DNA of 57,512 nt from Acidobacteriota bacterium (GTDB lineage: Bacteria > Acidobacteriota > Thermoanaerobaculia > Gp7-AA8), in contig JAJXWV010000052.1 in assembly GCA_021781455.1 (NCBI GenBank), forward strand, positions 1 to 57,512, given 5' to 3'. This document shows, piece after piece, positions 50,304 through 57,512 of the stretch. The notes under the pieces were generated by a model. That model made no database searches, was not told the DNA's origin, and was given only the letters and a program-made list of their open reading frames with translations. Both the position numbers and the translations under genes were made by a program. The stretch's first letter is position 1, and the number at the start of each line of letters is the position of its first letter.

Positions 50304-50615
50304 ATGAGCACAACCGAGCGGCGTCGTTTCACGCGAGTCAACCTGCACCAGCCTGTCCGCGGTGCCGTCGGTGACGCGCGCGTCTATCTCGTCGACGGAT
50401 CCATCGGCGGGATCCGGATCGTGCACCAAAGTCCGCTTCCGACGCCCGGCGCCTACTGCCGCGTCGAGATCACGTCAGACCTCGGTCCGGTGAAGCTCGA
50501 CTGCGAGATCATCCGCACGGTCATGCACAACGCGCTCTACCACAGCGGACTGGCCATCGTGGCCGCCGACCGGCAGTCGACGGAACGGCTCAAGACGATC
50601 GTCGGCGACCATTGA
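50304..50615 (+). CDS. Single-domain PilZ protein
   Basis: A 103-aa protein that is just a PilZ domain: RRRFTRV at 6-12 is the RxxxR-type motif and VDGSIGGIRI at ~30-39 is the D-x-S-x-x-G motif, together the cyclic di-GMP site. It is a likely c-di-GMP effector acting by protein contact. No strong ribosome site precedes the ATG. It converges with the ketoacyl synthase gene across a short hairpin. Confidence 0.85.
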   Translation: MSTTERRRFTRVNLHQPVRGAVGDARVYLVDGSIGGIRIVHQSPLPTPGAYCRVEITSDLGPVKLDCEIIRTVMHNALYHSGLAIVAADRQSTERLKTIVGDH

Positions 50616-50616
50616 G

Positions 50617-50643
50617 GAATTGAGAATTCTCAATTCTCAATTC
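50617..50643. terminator. Palindromic hairpin between convergent genes
   Basis: GAATTGAGAATTCTCAATTC is a perfect palindrome followed by a second TCAATTC. It lies directly after the PilZ stop and 8 bp from the facing stop, and could end transcription in both directions. It has no long T-tract. Confidence 0.55.
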
Positions 50644-50650
50644 AAACCCC

Positions 50651-51739
50651 TCAAGCCCAGCGATACACCACGGCGTTGATGTGCATACCGGCGCCGACCG
50701 AGGCGAAGATGATGTTGTCGCCCGAGGCAATGGTGTGGCGCGGCATCTCGCCCTTGCAGATCAGGTCGAGCATGGTGGGCAGAGTGGCCACGGAGCTGTT
50801 GCCGAGCCAGGAGATCGTCATCGGCATGAGATCTTGGGGCGGCGTTTCGATTCCGTAGAGCTGGCAGAGCGCGGAGAGGATCGCTTCATCCATCTTGCCG
50901 TTGGCCTGGTGCAGCAGGACCTTGCGGACGTCACGGAGGTCGATGCCGGCGCAGTCGAGCGCTTCCTTCATCGCGATCGCCACCGTGTTGAGCGCGTACT
51001 TGTAGAGCTTGCGCCCTTCCATCTTCAGGAAGAGCGCCTCCAACGCCTGCTCCTTGTACGACTCGCCCATGAACAGCATGCCGGAGTGCTCGAGCGTATC
51101 GGAGCGGACGGCATGCGCCAGGATTCCCATCTCCTCTCCGGCATGCCGGCCCTCGAGGATGACGGCGCCGGCGCCGTCGGCGTAGATGAGGCTGTCGCGG
51201 TCGTGCGGGTCGGAGATCCGCGACAGCGTGTCGGCGCCGATGACCATGATCCGTTGCACGTTGCCGGAGCGGATCATGTAGTCCGCCTGAATGACCCCCT
51301 GCAGCCAGCCCGGGCAGCCGAAGATCAGGTCGAAGGCCACGGTGTGCGGGTTGCGGATCTTCAACCTGGCTTTGACGCGTGCGGCGATGGCCGGCACCAG
51401 GTCGGAGCGATGGCTGCCGGCGCGTACATCGCCGAAGTTGTGGGCCACGATGATGCCGTCGAGCTGCTCGCCGTCGACGCCTGACGATTCGAGGGCGTTC
51501 CGCGCCGCGTCGAACGCGATGTCCGTAGTGACCTGGTCCTCGCGGACATAGCGGCGTTCCCGGATGCCGGTAATCGACTCGAACTGCGCGAGGATCTCGG
51601 CGTTGGTTTTTTCGATCCGCTTCTGGTCCGGGCCGTGGAATTCGTGCTCGAGAAAGGCGTCATTCGGCACCCTGACGTCGGGGATCCGGCATCCGGTGCC
51701 GACAATGACTGAACGGATCGGTCTCAGGGTATTGGGCAT
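50651..51739 (-). CDS. 3-oxoacyl-ACP synthase III-like (FabH family) enzyme
   Basis: A 362-aa thiolase-fold condensing enzyme. The catalytic triad is C142 in LIFGCPGWLQG, His in KVLLHQANGKMDEAIL, and Asn in WLGNSSVATLP. AAAGG precedes the ATG at 51739. Features such as PDQKRIEKTNAEILAQFESI and GIRERRY place it in the FabH-like group outside core fatty-acid synthesis. No partner biosynthetic genes are adjacent, so the product (unusual lipid, alkene or secondary metabolite start unit) is open. Confidence 0.87.
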   Translation of the reverse strand: MPNTLRPIRSVIVGTGCRIPDVRVPNDAFLEHEFHGPDQKRIEKTNAEILAQFESITGIRERRYVREDQVTTDIAFDAARNALESSGVDGEQLDGIIVAHNFGDVRAGSHRSDLVPAIAARVKARLKIRNPHTVAFDLIFGCPGWLQGVIQADYMIRSGNVQRIMVIGADTLSRISDPHDRDSLIYADGAGAVILEGRHAGEEMGILAHAVRSDTLEHSGMLFMGESYKEQALEALFLKMEGRKLYKYALNTVAIAMKEALDCAGIDLRDVRKVLLHQANGKMDEAILSALCQLYGIETPPQDLMPMTISWLGNSSVATLPTMLDLICKGEMPRHTIASGDNIIFASVGAGMHINAVVYRWA

Positions 51740-51938
51740 CGTGCCTTTGGCTCCCAAGTGCTGGAAATGGAGTCGCGAAGGGGGATTCTATGCGTTGGAC
51801 ACTCTGCTGATGTGATGTTTATCGCCGGGTCGGGTAAGGAGTTACATTCCAAAACTGGTGGTGTTGCTGCAAAAGCTTTCACGCAAAATCAACGATCATT
51901 CATATGGATTAATCCTCCTCCGACGGTACCTTCATCTC

Positions 51939-52229
51939 GTGGCAAGCGAGACACCGTTATCCAACCAGGCCGGCATCTGCCTCATGTGCGCGTGCGAAAA
52001 CGGCGACAACCGCCTCGCCAGGCTCCTCCTCGTACGGGCGGGCGCAATGTCAGCGACCGGCGTGATTGCGGCGGTGTTCATCGCCGACAGCCATGAGCGC
52101 GGCGACCTTCTCGTCCTTGCCCGCGGAGCCATCGCGGAACAGCGCGACCGCTGCCTCCGGGAGGGCCTCTTCGCCTCCTACCGCTGCCCCGATTCGGTGC
52201 GGAAGAAAACCGGCACCGACGACGAGTGA
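51939..52229 (+). CDS. Small hypothetical protein
   Basis: About 96 aa from GTG at 51939 (ATG at 51984 is an alternative). The third codon positions are strongly G/C, as in neighbouring genes, and the frame closes just before repeat DNA, so it is probably a real gene. Features are CLMCACENGD near the start, a mildly hydrophobic MSATGVIAAVFIAD stretch, and a charged helix (AEQRDRCLREGLFASY). I do not recognise it. The 51740-51938 stretch before it is unusually AT-rich for this window and probably carries the divergent promoters. Confidence 0.5.
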   Translation: MASETPLSNQAGICLMCACENGDNRLARLLLVRAGAMSATGVIAAVFIADSHERGDLLVLARGAIAEQRDRCLREGLFASYRCPDSVRKKTGTDDE

Positions 52230-52735
52230 AACGAGTGCTGAGTGCTGAGTACTGAGTACTGAGTACTGAGTACTGAGTCTTTAGCACAGACTACTGAGAG
52301 GTGCACAGACTACTGAGAGGCGGCGAAGGCGGCGTAGCCGCCGCAAGAATTTAGCGGCGGCCGTCAGGCCGCCGAAATGAGCCGCAAGTTCCAGGTAGAG
52401 GGCGCGAAGCGTCCGACAGAATGCCCCAACCGGTGTGCATCATCTGTCGCGCGCTCCGCGCGCTCGGACGCCGGGCTCACCCGCTCGAACGGCGGCCTGA
52501 CGGCCGCCGCTAAATTCTGTCGCCGGCTTGCGCCGGCTCCACCTGCACTCAGTTCTCAGTACCAGTCTCAGTACCAGCACTCAGCGCTCAGCACCCAGGA
52601 CTCAGCACTCAGGACTCAGCACTCAGCACTCAGGACTCAGCACTCAGCACTCAGGACTCAGCACTCAGCACTCAGGACTCAGCACTCAGCACTCAGGACT
52701 CAGCACTCAGCACTCAGGACTCAGTTTCTCCCCCG
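52227..52735. repeat. Nested palindrome with 7-bp tandem-word arms
   Basis: The left arm 52227-52277 repeats GAGTACT; the right arm ~52552-52731 repeats the reverse complement as 21-bp units (AGCACTCAGGACTCAGCACTC, about seven copies). Between them lies a module like the 4481 element: GGCGGCGTAGCCGCC, GGCGGCCGTCAGGCCGCC, GCGCTCCGCGC and a second GGCGGCCTGACGGCCGCC. CACAGACTACTGAGAGG is doubled at ~52286-52320. No gene lies in 52230-52748. Confidence 0.9.
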
Positions 52736-52748
52736 TACAATCCACTCC

Positions 52749-54842
52749 GTGAAAGCCGCCGCCCTTCTTTTTGCGATGGCCCTTCCGCTCGCGGCGGCCG
52801 AGCCGATCAGGATCGTGGTCGACACCGCGCGGCCTCTTCACTCGTTCGATCCGACCACGGCTCTCGGTGCGACGATCGACGCGCATGAGGAAGGTGAAAA
52901 CGAGCAGATCTTCACCAGGCCGAACGTCGATGCCATCCGCTCTGCAGGGTTTCACCGGATGTCGTATCGCCTGATGACCGAGCTGGCGGGGGAAGCGTGG
53001 CACTGGAATCCGGCGGGCAGCTGGAGCGACGAGCAAAACCGGCAGGGCTACTGGACGTCGTCGTCGACGCCGGCTGGGCCGATCGCCCTCTCGTACGGGT
53101 ACCGTCTTCCGCGGCGCGGCAACAGCAGGGACCAGGCGCACGACGACGGCTACTCGCGCATCGACGACGGTGAGCTGTCGAGTTTCTGGAAGAGCAATCC
53201 CTATCTCGATGACCACTTCACCGGCGAGCCGCGGCCGCAGTGGGTGCTGGTCGACCTCGGATCGGCATTTTCGATCGACGCCGTGCGCATCGCCTGGGGG
53301 GCGCCGTTCGCCGTCGACTATCGCGTGCAGTACTGGCCCGGCGACGATGCCATCCACATGCCGCAGTCCGCGCGATGGGTCGATTTTCCGCGAGGCGCGA
53401 TCACAAACGGCCGCGGGGGAACGGTGACGCTTCGCCTAGCCAGCCGTCCGCTGCGAGTGCGCTACGTTCGACTGCTGCTGACGCGTTCCTCCCACACGGC
53501 CGCACGACCGTCGGACGATGACCGCGACCGCGCGGGCTATGCCATCCGTGAGCTCTTCATCGGTTCGCTGGCGGGCTCACGGCTGATCGATCGCGTGCAC
53601 CATGGCCGAAGGCATGACAGGCAGACGTTGATCTGGGTCTCGTCGACCGATCCCTGGCATCGCGCCGTCGATCGCGACCCGCAGACGGAGCAGATGGGAA
53701 TCGATGCTGCCTTCGCCGCGGAGTTGACCGGCCGCGGTCCGATGCTCATGCCGGCGGCCCTGCTCTACGGCACTCCGGACGACGCCGCCGCCGAAGTGGC
53801 GTACCTCATGGCGCGCGGCTTTGCGGTCAGCGAGATCGAAATGGGCGAAGAACCGGACGGGCAGAAGTTCGAGCCGGAAGACTACGCCGCGCTTTACCGC
53901 CAATGGGCGCATGCCATCCACGCGGTGGCTCCTTCGATGCGTCTCGGCGGCCCGGCGTTTCAGAGCACGATCGACACGACGGCGACGTGGCCCGACGCTG
54001 CAGGCAAGACATCCTGGATCGGCCGGTTCATCGACGATCTCCGCGCTCACCGCCAGCTCGGCGACTTCAACTTCTTCTCCTTCGAGTGGTACCCGTTCGA
54101 CAACCTCTGCCAGCCGCCGCAGGAACAGCTCATGCGCGCGCCGTCGATGCTGCCGCCCGTCCTGCGCAGCTGGACGAGCGGCGGACTGCCGGACGACATT
54201 CCGTGGCTCGTCACCGAGTACGGCTATTCCTCATACGCCGCTGCCCCCGAGGTGGAAATGATCGGGGCGATGTTCGACGCGGAGTTCGTCGCGCAGTTCC
54301 TCAGCATCGGCGGGGCAGCAGCCTACTTTTACGGAATCGAGCCGGATCTGTTGATGACAGAGGAGCGGTCGTGCCGGACGTGGGGAAACCTGCTGCTGTT
54401 CCTCTCGGACGAGGAGCATCACATCCGCTATCGGCTGCCGGCGTACTGGGCCGCCCGCATGGTCAACGAGGATTGGACGATGCCGGCGGGTGGCGAGCAC
54501 ACGTTCTACAACACGACAGTCGGTCGAAGCGGCGGCATCATCACCGCATACGCGCTGCATCGGCCCGATGAGACCTGGTCGCTGCTGTTGTTCAACAAGA
54601 GCGAGAACCGGAGAGAGAACGTACGCGTGAGCTTTCGTCACGATGGCACGGAGAGTCCGTTTGCGGGTGCGGTCACGACGGTTCAGTACTCCAACGAACA
54701 GTATGCGTGGCGCGCCGCCGGGGAGTCAGGGCATCCGACGCGCGATCTGCCGCCGGTCCGGCGGACGCTCAGCGATCCTTCGACCTTCGATCTGCCGCCG
54801 CACTCGATCACGGTTTTGACCGGGACGAATTCAGGATTTTAG
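52749..54842 (+). CDS. Exported glycoside hydrolase with inserted discoidin-like domain
   Basis: A 697-aa protein starting at GTG 52749, directly before a signal peptide (VKAAALLFAMALPLAAAEP). Residues ~140-260 resemble an F5/8 type C (discoidin, CBM32-like) domain: QWVLVDLGSAFSIDAVRIAW, RVRYVRLLLTRSS. The remainder looks like a clan GH-A barrel with probable acid/base E368 in EMGEEPDG and nucleophile E490 in VTEYGYSS, followed by a C-terminal beta domain. The family (near GH39/GH30/GH79) and sugar substrate are not certain. The stop TAG lies inside the hairpin that follows. Confidence 0.75.
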   Translation: MKAAALLFAMALPLAAAEPIRIVVDTARPLHSFDPTTALGATIDAHEEGENEQIFTRPNVDAIRSAGFHRMSYRLMTELAGEAWHWNPAGSWSDEQNRQGYWTSSSTPAGPIALSYGYRLPRRGNSRDQAHDDGYSRIDDGELSSFWKSNPYLDDHFTGEPRPQWVLVDLGSAFSIDAVRIAWGAPFAVDYRVQYWPGDDAIHMPQSARWVDFPRGAITNGRGGTVTLRLASRPLRVRYVRLLLTRSSHTAARPSDDDRDRAGYAIRELFIGSLAGSRLIDRVHHGRRHDRQTLIWVSSTDPWHRAVDRDPQTEQMGIDAAFAAELTGRGPMLMPAALLYGTPDDAAAEVAYLMARGFAVSEIEMGEEPDGQKFEPEDYAALYRQWAHAIHAVAPSMRLGGPAFQSTIDTTATWPDAAGKTSWIGRFIDDLRAHRQLGDFNFFSFEWYPFDNLCQPPQEQLMRAPSMLPPVLRSWTSGGLPDDIPWLVTEYGYSSYAAAPEVEMIGAMFDAEFVAQFLSIGGAAAYFYGIEPDLLMTEERSCRTWGNLLLFLSDEEHHIRYRLPAYWAARMVNEDWTMPAGGEHTFYNTTVGRSGGIITAYALHRPDETWSLLLFNKSENRRENVRVSFRHDGTESPFAGAVTTVQYSNEQYAWRAAGESGHPTRDLPPVRRTLSDPSTFDLPPHSITVLTGTNSGF

Positions 54843-54905
54843 ATTGATGATTTGTGAACCGCAGGAGCATGGTCTCATCGGTTCATCAATCATCAATCTA
54901 AAATC
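54835..54905. repeat. ATCAATCATCAATCT hairpin overlapping a stop codon
   Basis: The arms GATTTTAGATTGATGATTTG and CATCAATCATCAATCTAAAA (ending ATC) pair over ~27 bp with two mismatches. The TAG of the glycoside hydrolase gene is in the left arm. The hairpin lies between convergent genes and probably acts as a two-way terminator. Confidence 0.85.
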
Positions 54906-54917
54906 TCAAATCGGAGC

Positions 54918-55613
54918 TTACGACGTCACTCGCTCCTCGAGCTCTTCCCACTCCCACTCGTTCCACCATTCGCGCTCGATGCCGCGGCACGAATCCATGT
55001 ACGCCGGGCACATCGCGCAGCCTTCGCCGCGGACCAGATTGGCGTCCTCGGCGGGCGGATAGGTGTGGACGAGGGCGTCGCCGAGGATGCCGGCATCCTC
55101 CTCGTCGCGGGTGATGATCGCCGAGGCGAGCTCGTGGACTCCGGCGTGTGCGAGGCGGAGCTCGAGCTCGGGGAAGAGGACGGAGTTCTCCGCGTCGATG
55201 TGCGACCACAGTGTCCGTGAATAGCGGATGGCGAGGGTCTCCAGCTCGCCGAGCTCGTTCCTGGTCAGAGAATCCTTTCGCAGGAGGAACTTCATGCAGT
55301 CGAGCAACGCCGCCAGCTCGTGGTGCGTCTCGACGAGCACGTTCACGGGGGCCGAGTCGGCCGCCAGGGAAAGCTGGTTCCAGACGGCGGGAAAGAGCAC
55401 TTCCTCCTCGAGGCGGTGGTGCCGGTTGCCGACGTAGACCTCGAAGAAGCGCGTGAATTTGCGTCCCTCGGCAACGGGCGCATCGCCCTGGAGAAGGCGG
55501 TTGACCCAGGTGCGCAGGGAACCGGCGACGCGGTCGATCCGTTCGTGCTCGCTCTTGAGCTCGTCGATGAGTTTCATGATTCGAAGGTAGGCGCTGCGGT
55601 CCGCGGCAGCCAT
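54918..55613 (-). CDS. Hemerythrin HHE-domain protein with Cys tail
   Basis: About 231 aa. The four-helix hemerythrin domain covers ~15-185 with iron ligands in KSEHERID, NRHHRLEEEVLFP, ETHHELAAL and SHIDAENSVLFPEL. It probably binds O2 or NO, or buffers iron in the cytoplasm. After the domain comes a short tail with GEGCAMCPAYMDSCRG, three cysteines that could bind a metal or cluster, followed by a Trp/Glu-rich end. The start is uncertain: ATGs at 55643, 55625, 55613 (GGAGG just upstream) and 55577 are in frame. Confidence 0.82.
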   Translation of the reverse strand: MAAADRSAYLRIMKLIDELKSEHERIDRVAGSLRTWVNRLLQGDAPVAEGRKFTRFFEVYVGNRHHRLEEEVLFPAVWNQLSLAADSAPVNVLVETHHELAALLDCMKFLLRKDSLTRNELGELETLAIRYSRTLWSHIDAENSVLFPELELRLAHAGVHELASAIITRDEEDAGILGDALVHTYPPAEDANLVRGEGCAMCPAYMDSCRGIEREWWNEWEWEELEERVTS

Positions 55614-55690
55614 GACCTCCGTCATACGAAGGTCACGGCGCATTGGCCAGGGAATGCGTACCGCGGGTCACAGCGGACCCATGACGAAGA

Positions 55691-55746
55691 GAACGACGAA
55701 CGATGAACAGGTCGCATTGAGCAAGCAGGTTCATCGTTCATCGTTC
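55691..55746. repeat. GAACGATGAAC / GTTCATCGTTC hairpin
   Basis: GAACGACGAACGATGAAC (55691-55708) faces GTTCATCGTTCATCGTTC (55729-55746) around a 20-nt loop, with one mismatch. It is made of tandem GTTCATC words, like the other hairpins of this family, and lies 30 bp before glpK. Confidence 0.8.
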
Positions 55747-55776
55747 ACATCTCCCATCCCGCAGTAAAGTGACTCC

Positions 55777-57270
55777 ATGCGTGCCGTCCTCGCGCTCGAC
55801 CAGGGAACGACGAGCTCCCGGGCGCTGCTGTTCGACCGGGAAGGGCGCGTGTTGTCCGTCGCGCAGCGGGAGTTCCGGCAGTCGTATCCGCAGCCGGGAT
55901 GGGTCGATCACGACGCGGACGAAATCTGGTCGGCGCAGATCGCCGTGGCGGCGGAGGCGATCGCCCGGGCGGGCGCGGTGACCGTCGAGGCGATCGGCAT
56001 CACGAACCAGCGCGAGACGACGCTGCTGTGGGACCGCGCCAGCGGCCGGCCGATCGCCAGCGCCATCGTCTGGCAGGATCGCCGGACCGCCGGTTTCTGT
56101 GACGAGCTGCGTTCCCGCGGCGCCGGGGAGCTGATCCAATCGCGCACGGGGCTCGTTCTCGATCCCTATTTCTCGGCGACGAAGATCCGCTGGCTCCTGG
56201 ACAACGTGGAAGGTGCACGCCGGAAAGCGGCAGAGGGGCGGCTGGCGTTCGGCACGATGGACAGCTGGATCGTCTGGAACCTGACGCGCGGCCGCAGCCA
56301 CATCACCGACGCCACGAACGCCTCGCGGACCATGCTCTTCGACATCCATCGCGCGGCATGGGATCGGGAGATCCTCGCGCTTTTCGACATCCCGGAGTCG
56401 CTGCTTCCGACGGTGGTGCCGTCGAGCGCCGCGGTGGCGACGACGGCGGACGCGCTTCCCGTCCCGGCCGGGATCCCCATTGCCGGAATCGCCGGCGATC
56501 AGCAAGCGGCGCTTTTCGGCCAGCGCTGTGCGCGGCCCGGCATGGCGAAGAACACATACGGCACCGGGTCGTTCGTGGTGATGAACTGCGGAGAGGTCGC
56601 TCCCGTTTCGAGCAGCGGACTGCTGTCGACGATCGCCTGGTCGCGGCCGGAGCAGCCGCTGCAGTACGCGCTCGAAGGAAGCATTTTTATCACCGGCGCG
56701 GCCGTGCAATGGCTTCGCGACGGTCTGGGGATCATCGACTCCGCGCCGGCCGTCGAGGCGCTGGCCGCGTCGGTTCCCGACAGCGGCGGCATCGCCTTCG
56801 CCCCCGCGTTCACGGGCCTCGGCACGCCGCACTGGGATCCATACGCACGCGGCACCATCGTCGGCCTGACGCGGGGGACGACCGCCGCCCACCTGGCGCG
56901 CGCGACCCTGGAGAGCATCGCCCTGCAGACCGCCGACGTCCTCGAGGCGATGCGCACCGACTCCGGCATTGCGCTGCGGGAGCTGCGCGTCGACGGCGCC
57001 GCCTCGACCAACGACCTCCTCATGCAGATCCAGGCCGACCTCGCCGCAATCCCGGTGCTGCGCACGGCCGTCAGCGAGACTACGGCATTAGGCGCGGCCT
57101 ACCTGGCCGGTCGGGCCGTGGGTTTCTGGAAGTCCGACGAGGAGCTCGACGCGCAGTGGAGAACCGATCGAGTCTTCGAGCCGCGCATGTCCGAGCCTGA
57201 GCGGCGCGAGCTCTTCGATCGCTGGCGGCGCGCCCTGGCGAGAGCGAAGGGTTGGGCGAACGAGTGCTGA
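55777..57270 (+). CDS. glpK: Glycerol kinase
   Basis: A 497-aa FGGY-family kinase, the usual length, making glycerol-3-phosphate from glycerol and [22 protein letters not shown] is the N-terminal ATP-site motif; [41 protein letters not shown] and [13 protein letters not shown] are GlpK signatures, and [20 protein letters not shown] lies in the second half. No glpF or glpD is adjacent. No strong ribosome site precedes the ATG; a hairpin lies just upstream. Confidence 0.97.
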   Translation: MRAVLALDQGTTSSRALLFDREGRVLSVAQREFRQSYPQPGWVDHDADEIWSAQIAVAAEAIARAGAVTVEAIGITNQRETTLLWDRASGRPIASAIVWQDRRTAGFCDELRSRGAGELIQSRTGLVLDPYFSATKIRWLLDNVEGARRKAAEGRLAFGTMDSWIVWNLTRGRSHITDATNASRTMLFDIHRAAWDREILALFDIPESLLPTVVPSSAAVATTADALPVPAGIPIAGIAGDQQAALFGQRCARPGMAKNTYGTGSFVVMNCGEVAPVSSSGLLSTIAWSRPEQPLQYALEGSIFITGAAVQWLRDGLGIIDSAPAVEALAASVPDSGGIAFAPAFTGLGTPHWDPYARGTIVGLTRGTTAAHLARATLESIALQTADVLEAMRTDSGIALRELRVDGAASTNDLLMQIQADLAAIPVLRTAVSETTALGAAYLAGRAVGFWKSDEELDAQWRTDRVFEPRMSEPERRELFDRWRRALARAKGWANEC

Positions 57271-57273
57271 GTA

Positions 57274-57404
57274 CGCTTGTCATGCCGAGCGTTCGAATCG
57301 CGCAGGCGCGAGACCGGGAAGAAGAAACGATCGAAGTTCCCCCTCTCCCCGCCGCAGCGGGGAGAGGGCCGGGGTGAGGGGTCTCGTTCTCGTTCAAAAG
57401 GAGA
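57274..57404. repeat. CTCCCCGCCGCAGCGGGGAG element, copy 2
   Basis: The same ~130-bp block as at 36307-36438, in the same orientation: CGCTTGTCATGCCGAGC, AATCGCGCAGGCGCGA, CTCTCCCCGCCGCAGCGGGGAGAG and TTCAAAAGGAGA. After it, 57405-57512 shows no gene or structure that I can name. Confidence 0.85.
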
Positions 57405-57512
57405 CCCCTTGTACGTTATCGGGGCGGGCCTCAGGATACGAGACACGGTCCGGGAGAAGCCGAAAGCACCCCTGAAGCCATCGAGCTTGTGGATGAGAAA
57501 GGCTCCCCGCCC

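Noticed and set aside
52552-52731. A CRISPR-like tandem array of 21-bp units
   Set aside because: There are no unique spacers; the units are contiguous and built of 7-bp words, and no cas gene is present. It is one arm of a large palindromic element.
52377-52748. Possible N-terminal extension of the glycoside hydrolase with a seven-residue peptide repeat
   Set aside because: The frame is open only because the 21-bp repeat keeps phase. The signal peptide follows the GTG at 52749, so the extension is not translated as part of this protein.
1-57512. tRNA, rRNA, prophage or replication-origin signals
   Set aside because: I looked for tRNA-like cloverleaf segments, rRNA stretches, integrases and DnaA-box clusters and found none that I could support.

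Overview
The window is about 57.5 kb of GC-rich DNA from a free-living, Gram-negative bacterium. Exported proteins common in Acidobacteriota fit that phylum best: a DUF2911 protein, an Asp-box (sortilin-like) propeller protein, a DUF5916 protein, a kinase-TPR protein and paired M3 peptidases. This is inference from gene content, because no rRNA or tRNA gene was seen. About 45 protein genes are supported, with no phage, CRISPR or plasmid module. The only mobile-element trace is the start of an IS630-type transposase running off the left edge.

Layout. 1-4.8 kb: transposase end, a DUF2911-TPR protein, and a translationally coupled aminotransferase-PEP carboxykinase pair (aspartate to oxaloacetate to PEP). 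4.8-12 kb: M1 aminopeptidase, M3 lipoprotein peptidase and POT peptide transporter, bracketed by two ~268-bp near-identical repeats in opposite orientation. 12-18.7 kb: divergent adenosine-deaminase-like hydrolase, XRE regulator, acidic Cys-rich protein, second M3 peptidase, flippase-like membrane protein. 18.9-30.3 kb: Asp-box protein, DUF5916 protein, ArfB, a two-subunit molybdenum hydroxylase, threonine aldolase, secreted esterase. 30.3-36.3 kb: Ser/Thr kinase-TPR, DEAD-box helicase, a TPR gene fragment, and an overlapping zinc-finger/Ku/Ku operon. 36.6-40 kb: PilZ protein, SpoIIE-type phosphatase, and an ECF sigma factor overlapping a gene that fuses an anti-sigma zinc finger to an O6-alkylguanine transferase and an Ada metal-binding domain. 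40.3-46.2 kb: Tat-exported S66 peptidase divergent from a four-gene hydroxyproline catabolic operon. 46.4-50.1 kb: an operon with an atypical Nramp-like transporter behind a structured leader, a soluble MgtE-N/CBS protein, a small membrane protein and a metallo-beta-lactamase-fold enzyme. 50.3-57.3 kb: PilZ protein, ketoacyl synthase III, small protein, glycoside hydrolase, hemerythrin and glycerol kinase.

The genes point to a heterotroph living on peptides and amino acids: peptidases and a peptide transporter feed amino acids, hydroxyproline is broken down to 2-oxoglutarate, and aspartate enters gluconeogenesis.

Two things stand out. First, the ECF sigma / ZAS-OGT-Ada fusion at 38484-39966 looks like a direct alkylation-damage switch and is my best candidate for an undescribed system. 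Second, nearly every intergenic space is filled by one of roughly ten families of palindromic elements, several of which supply the stop codon of the neighbouring gene.
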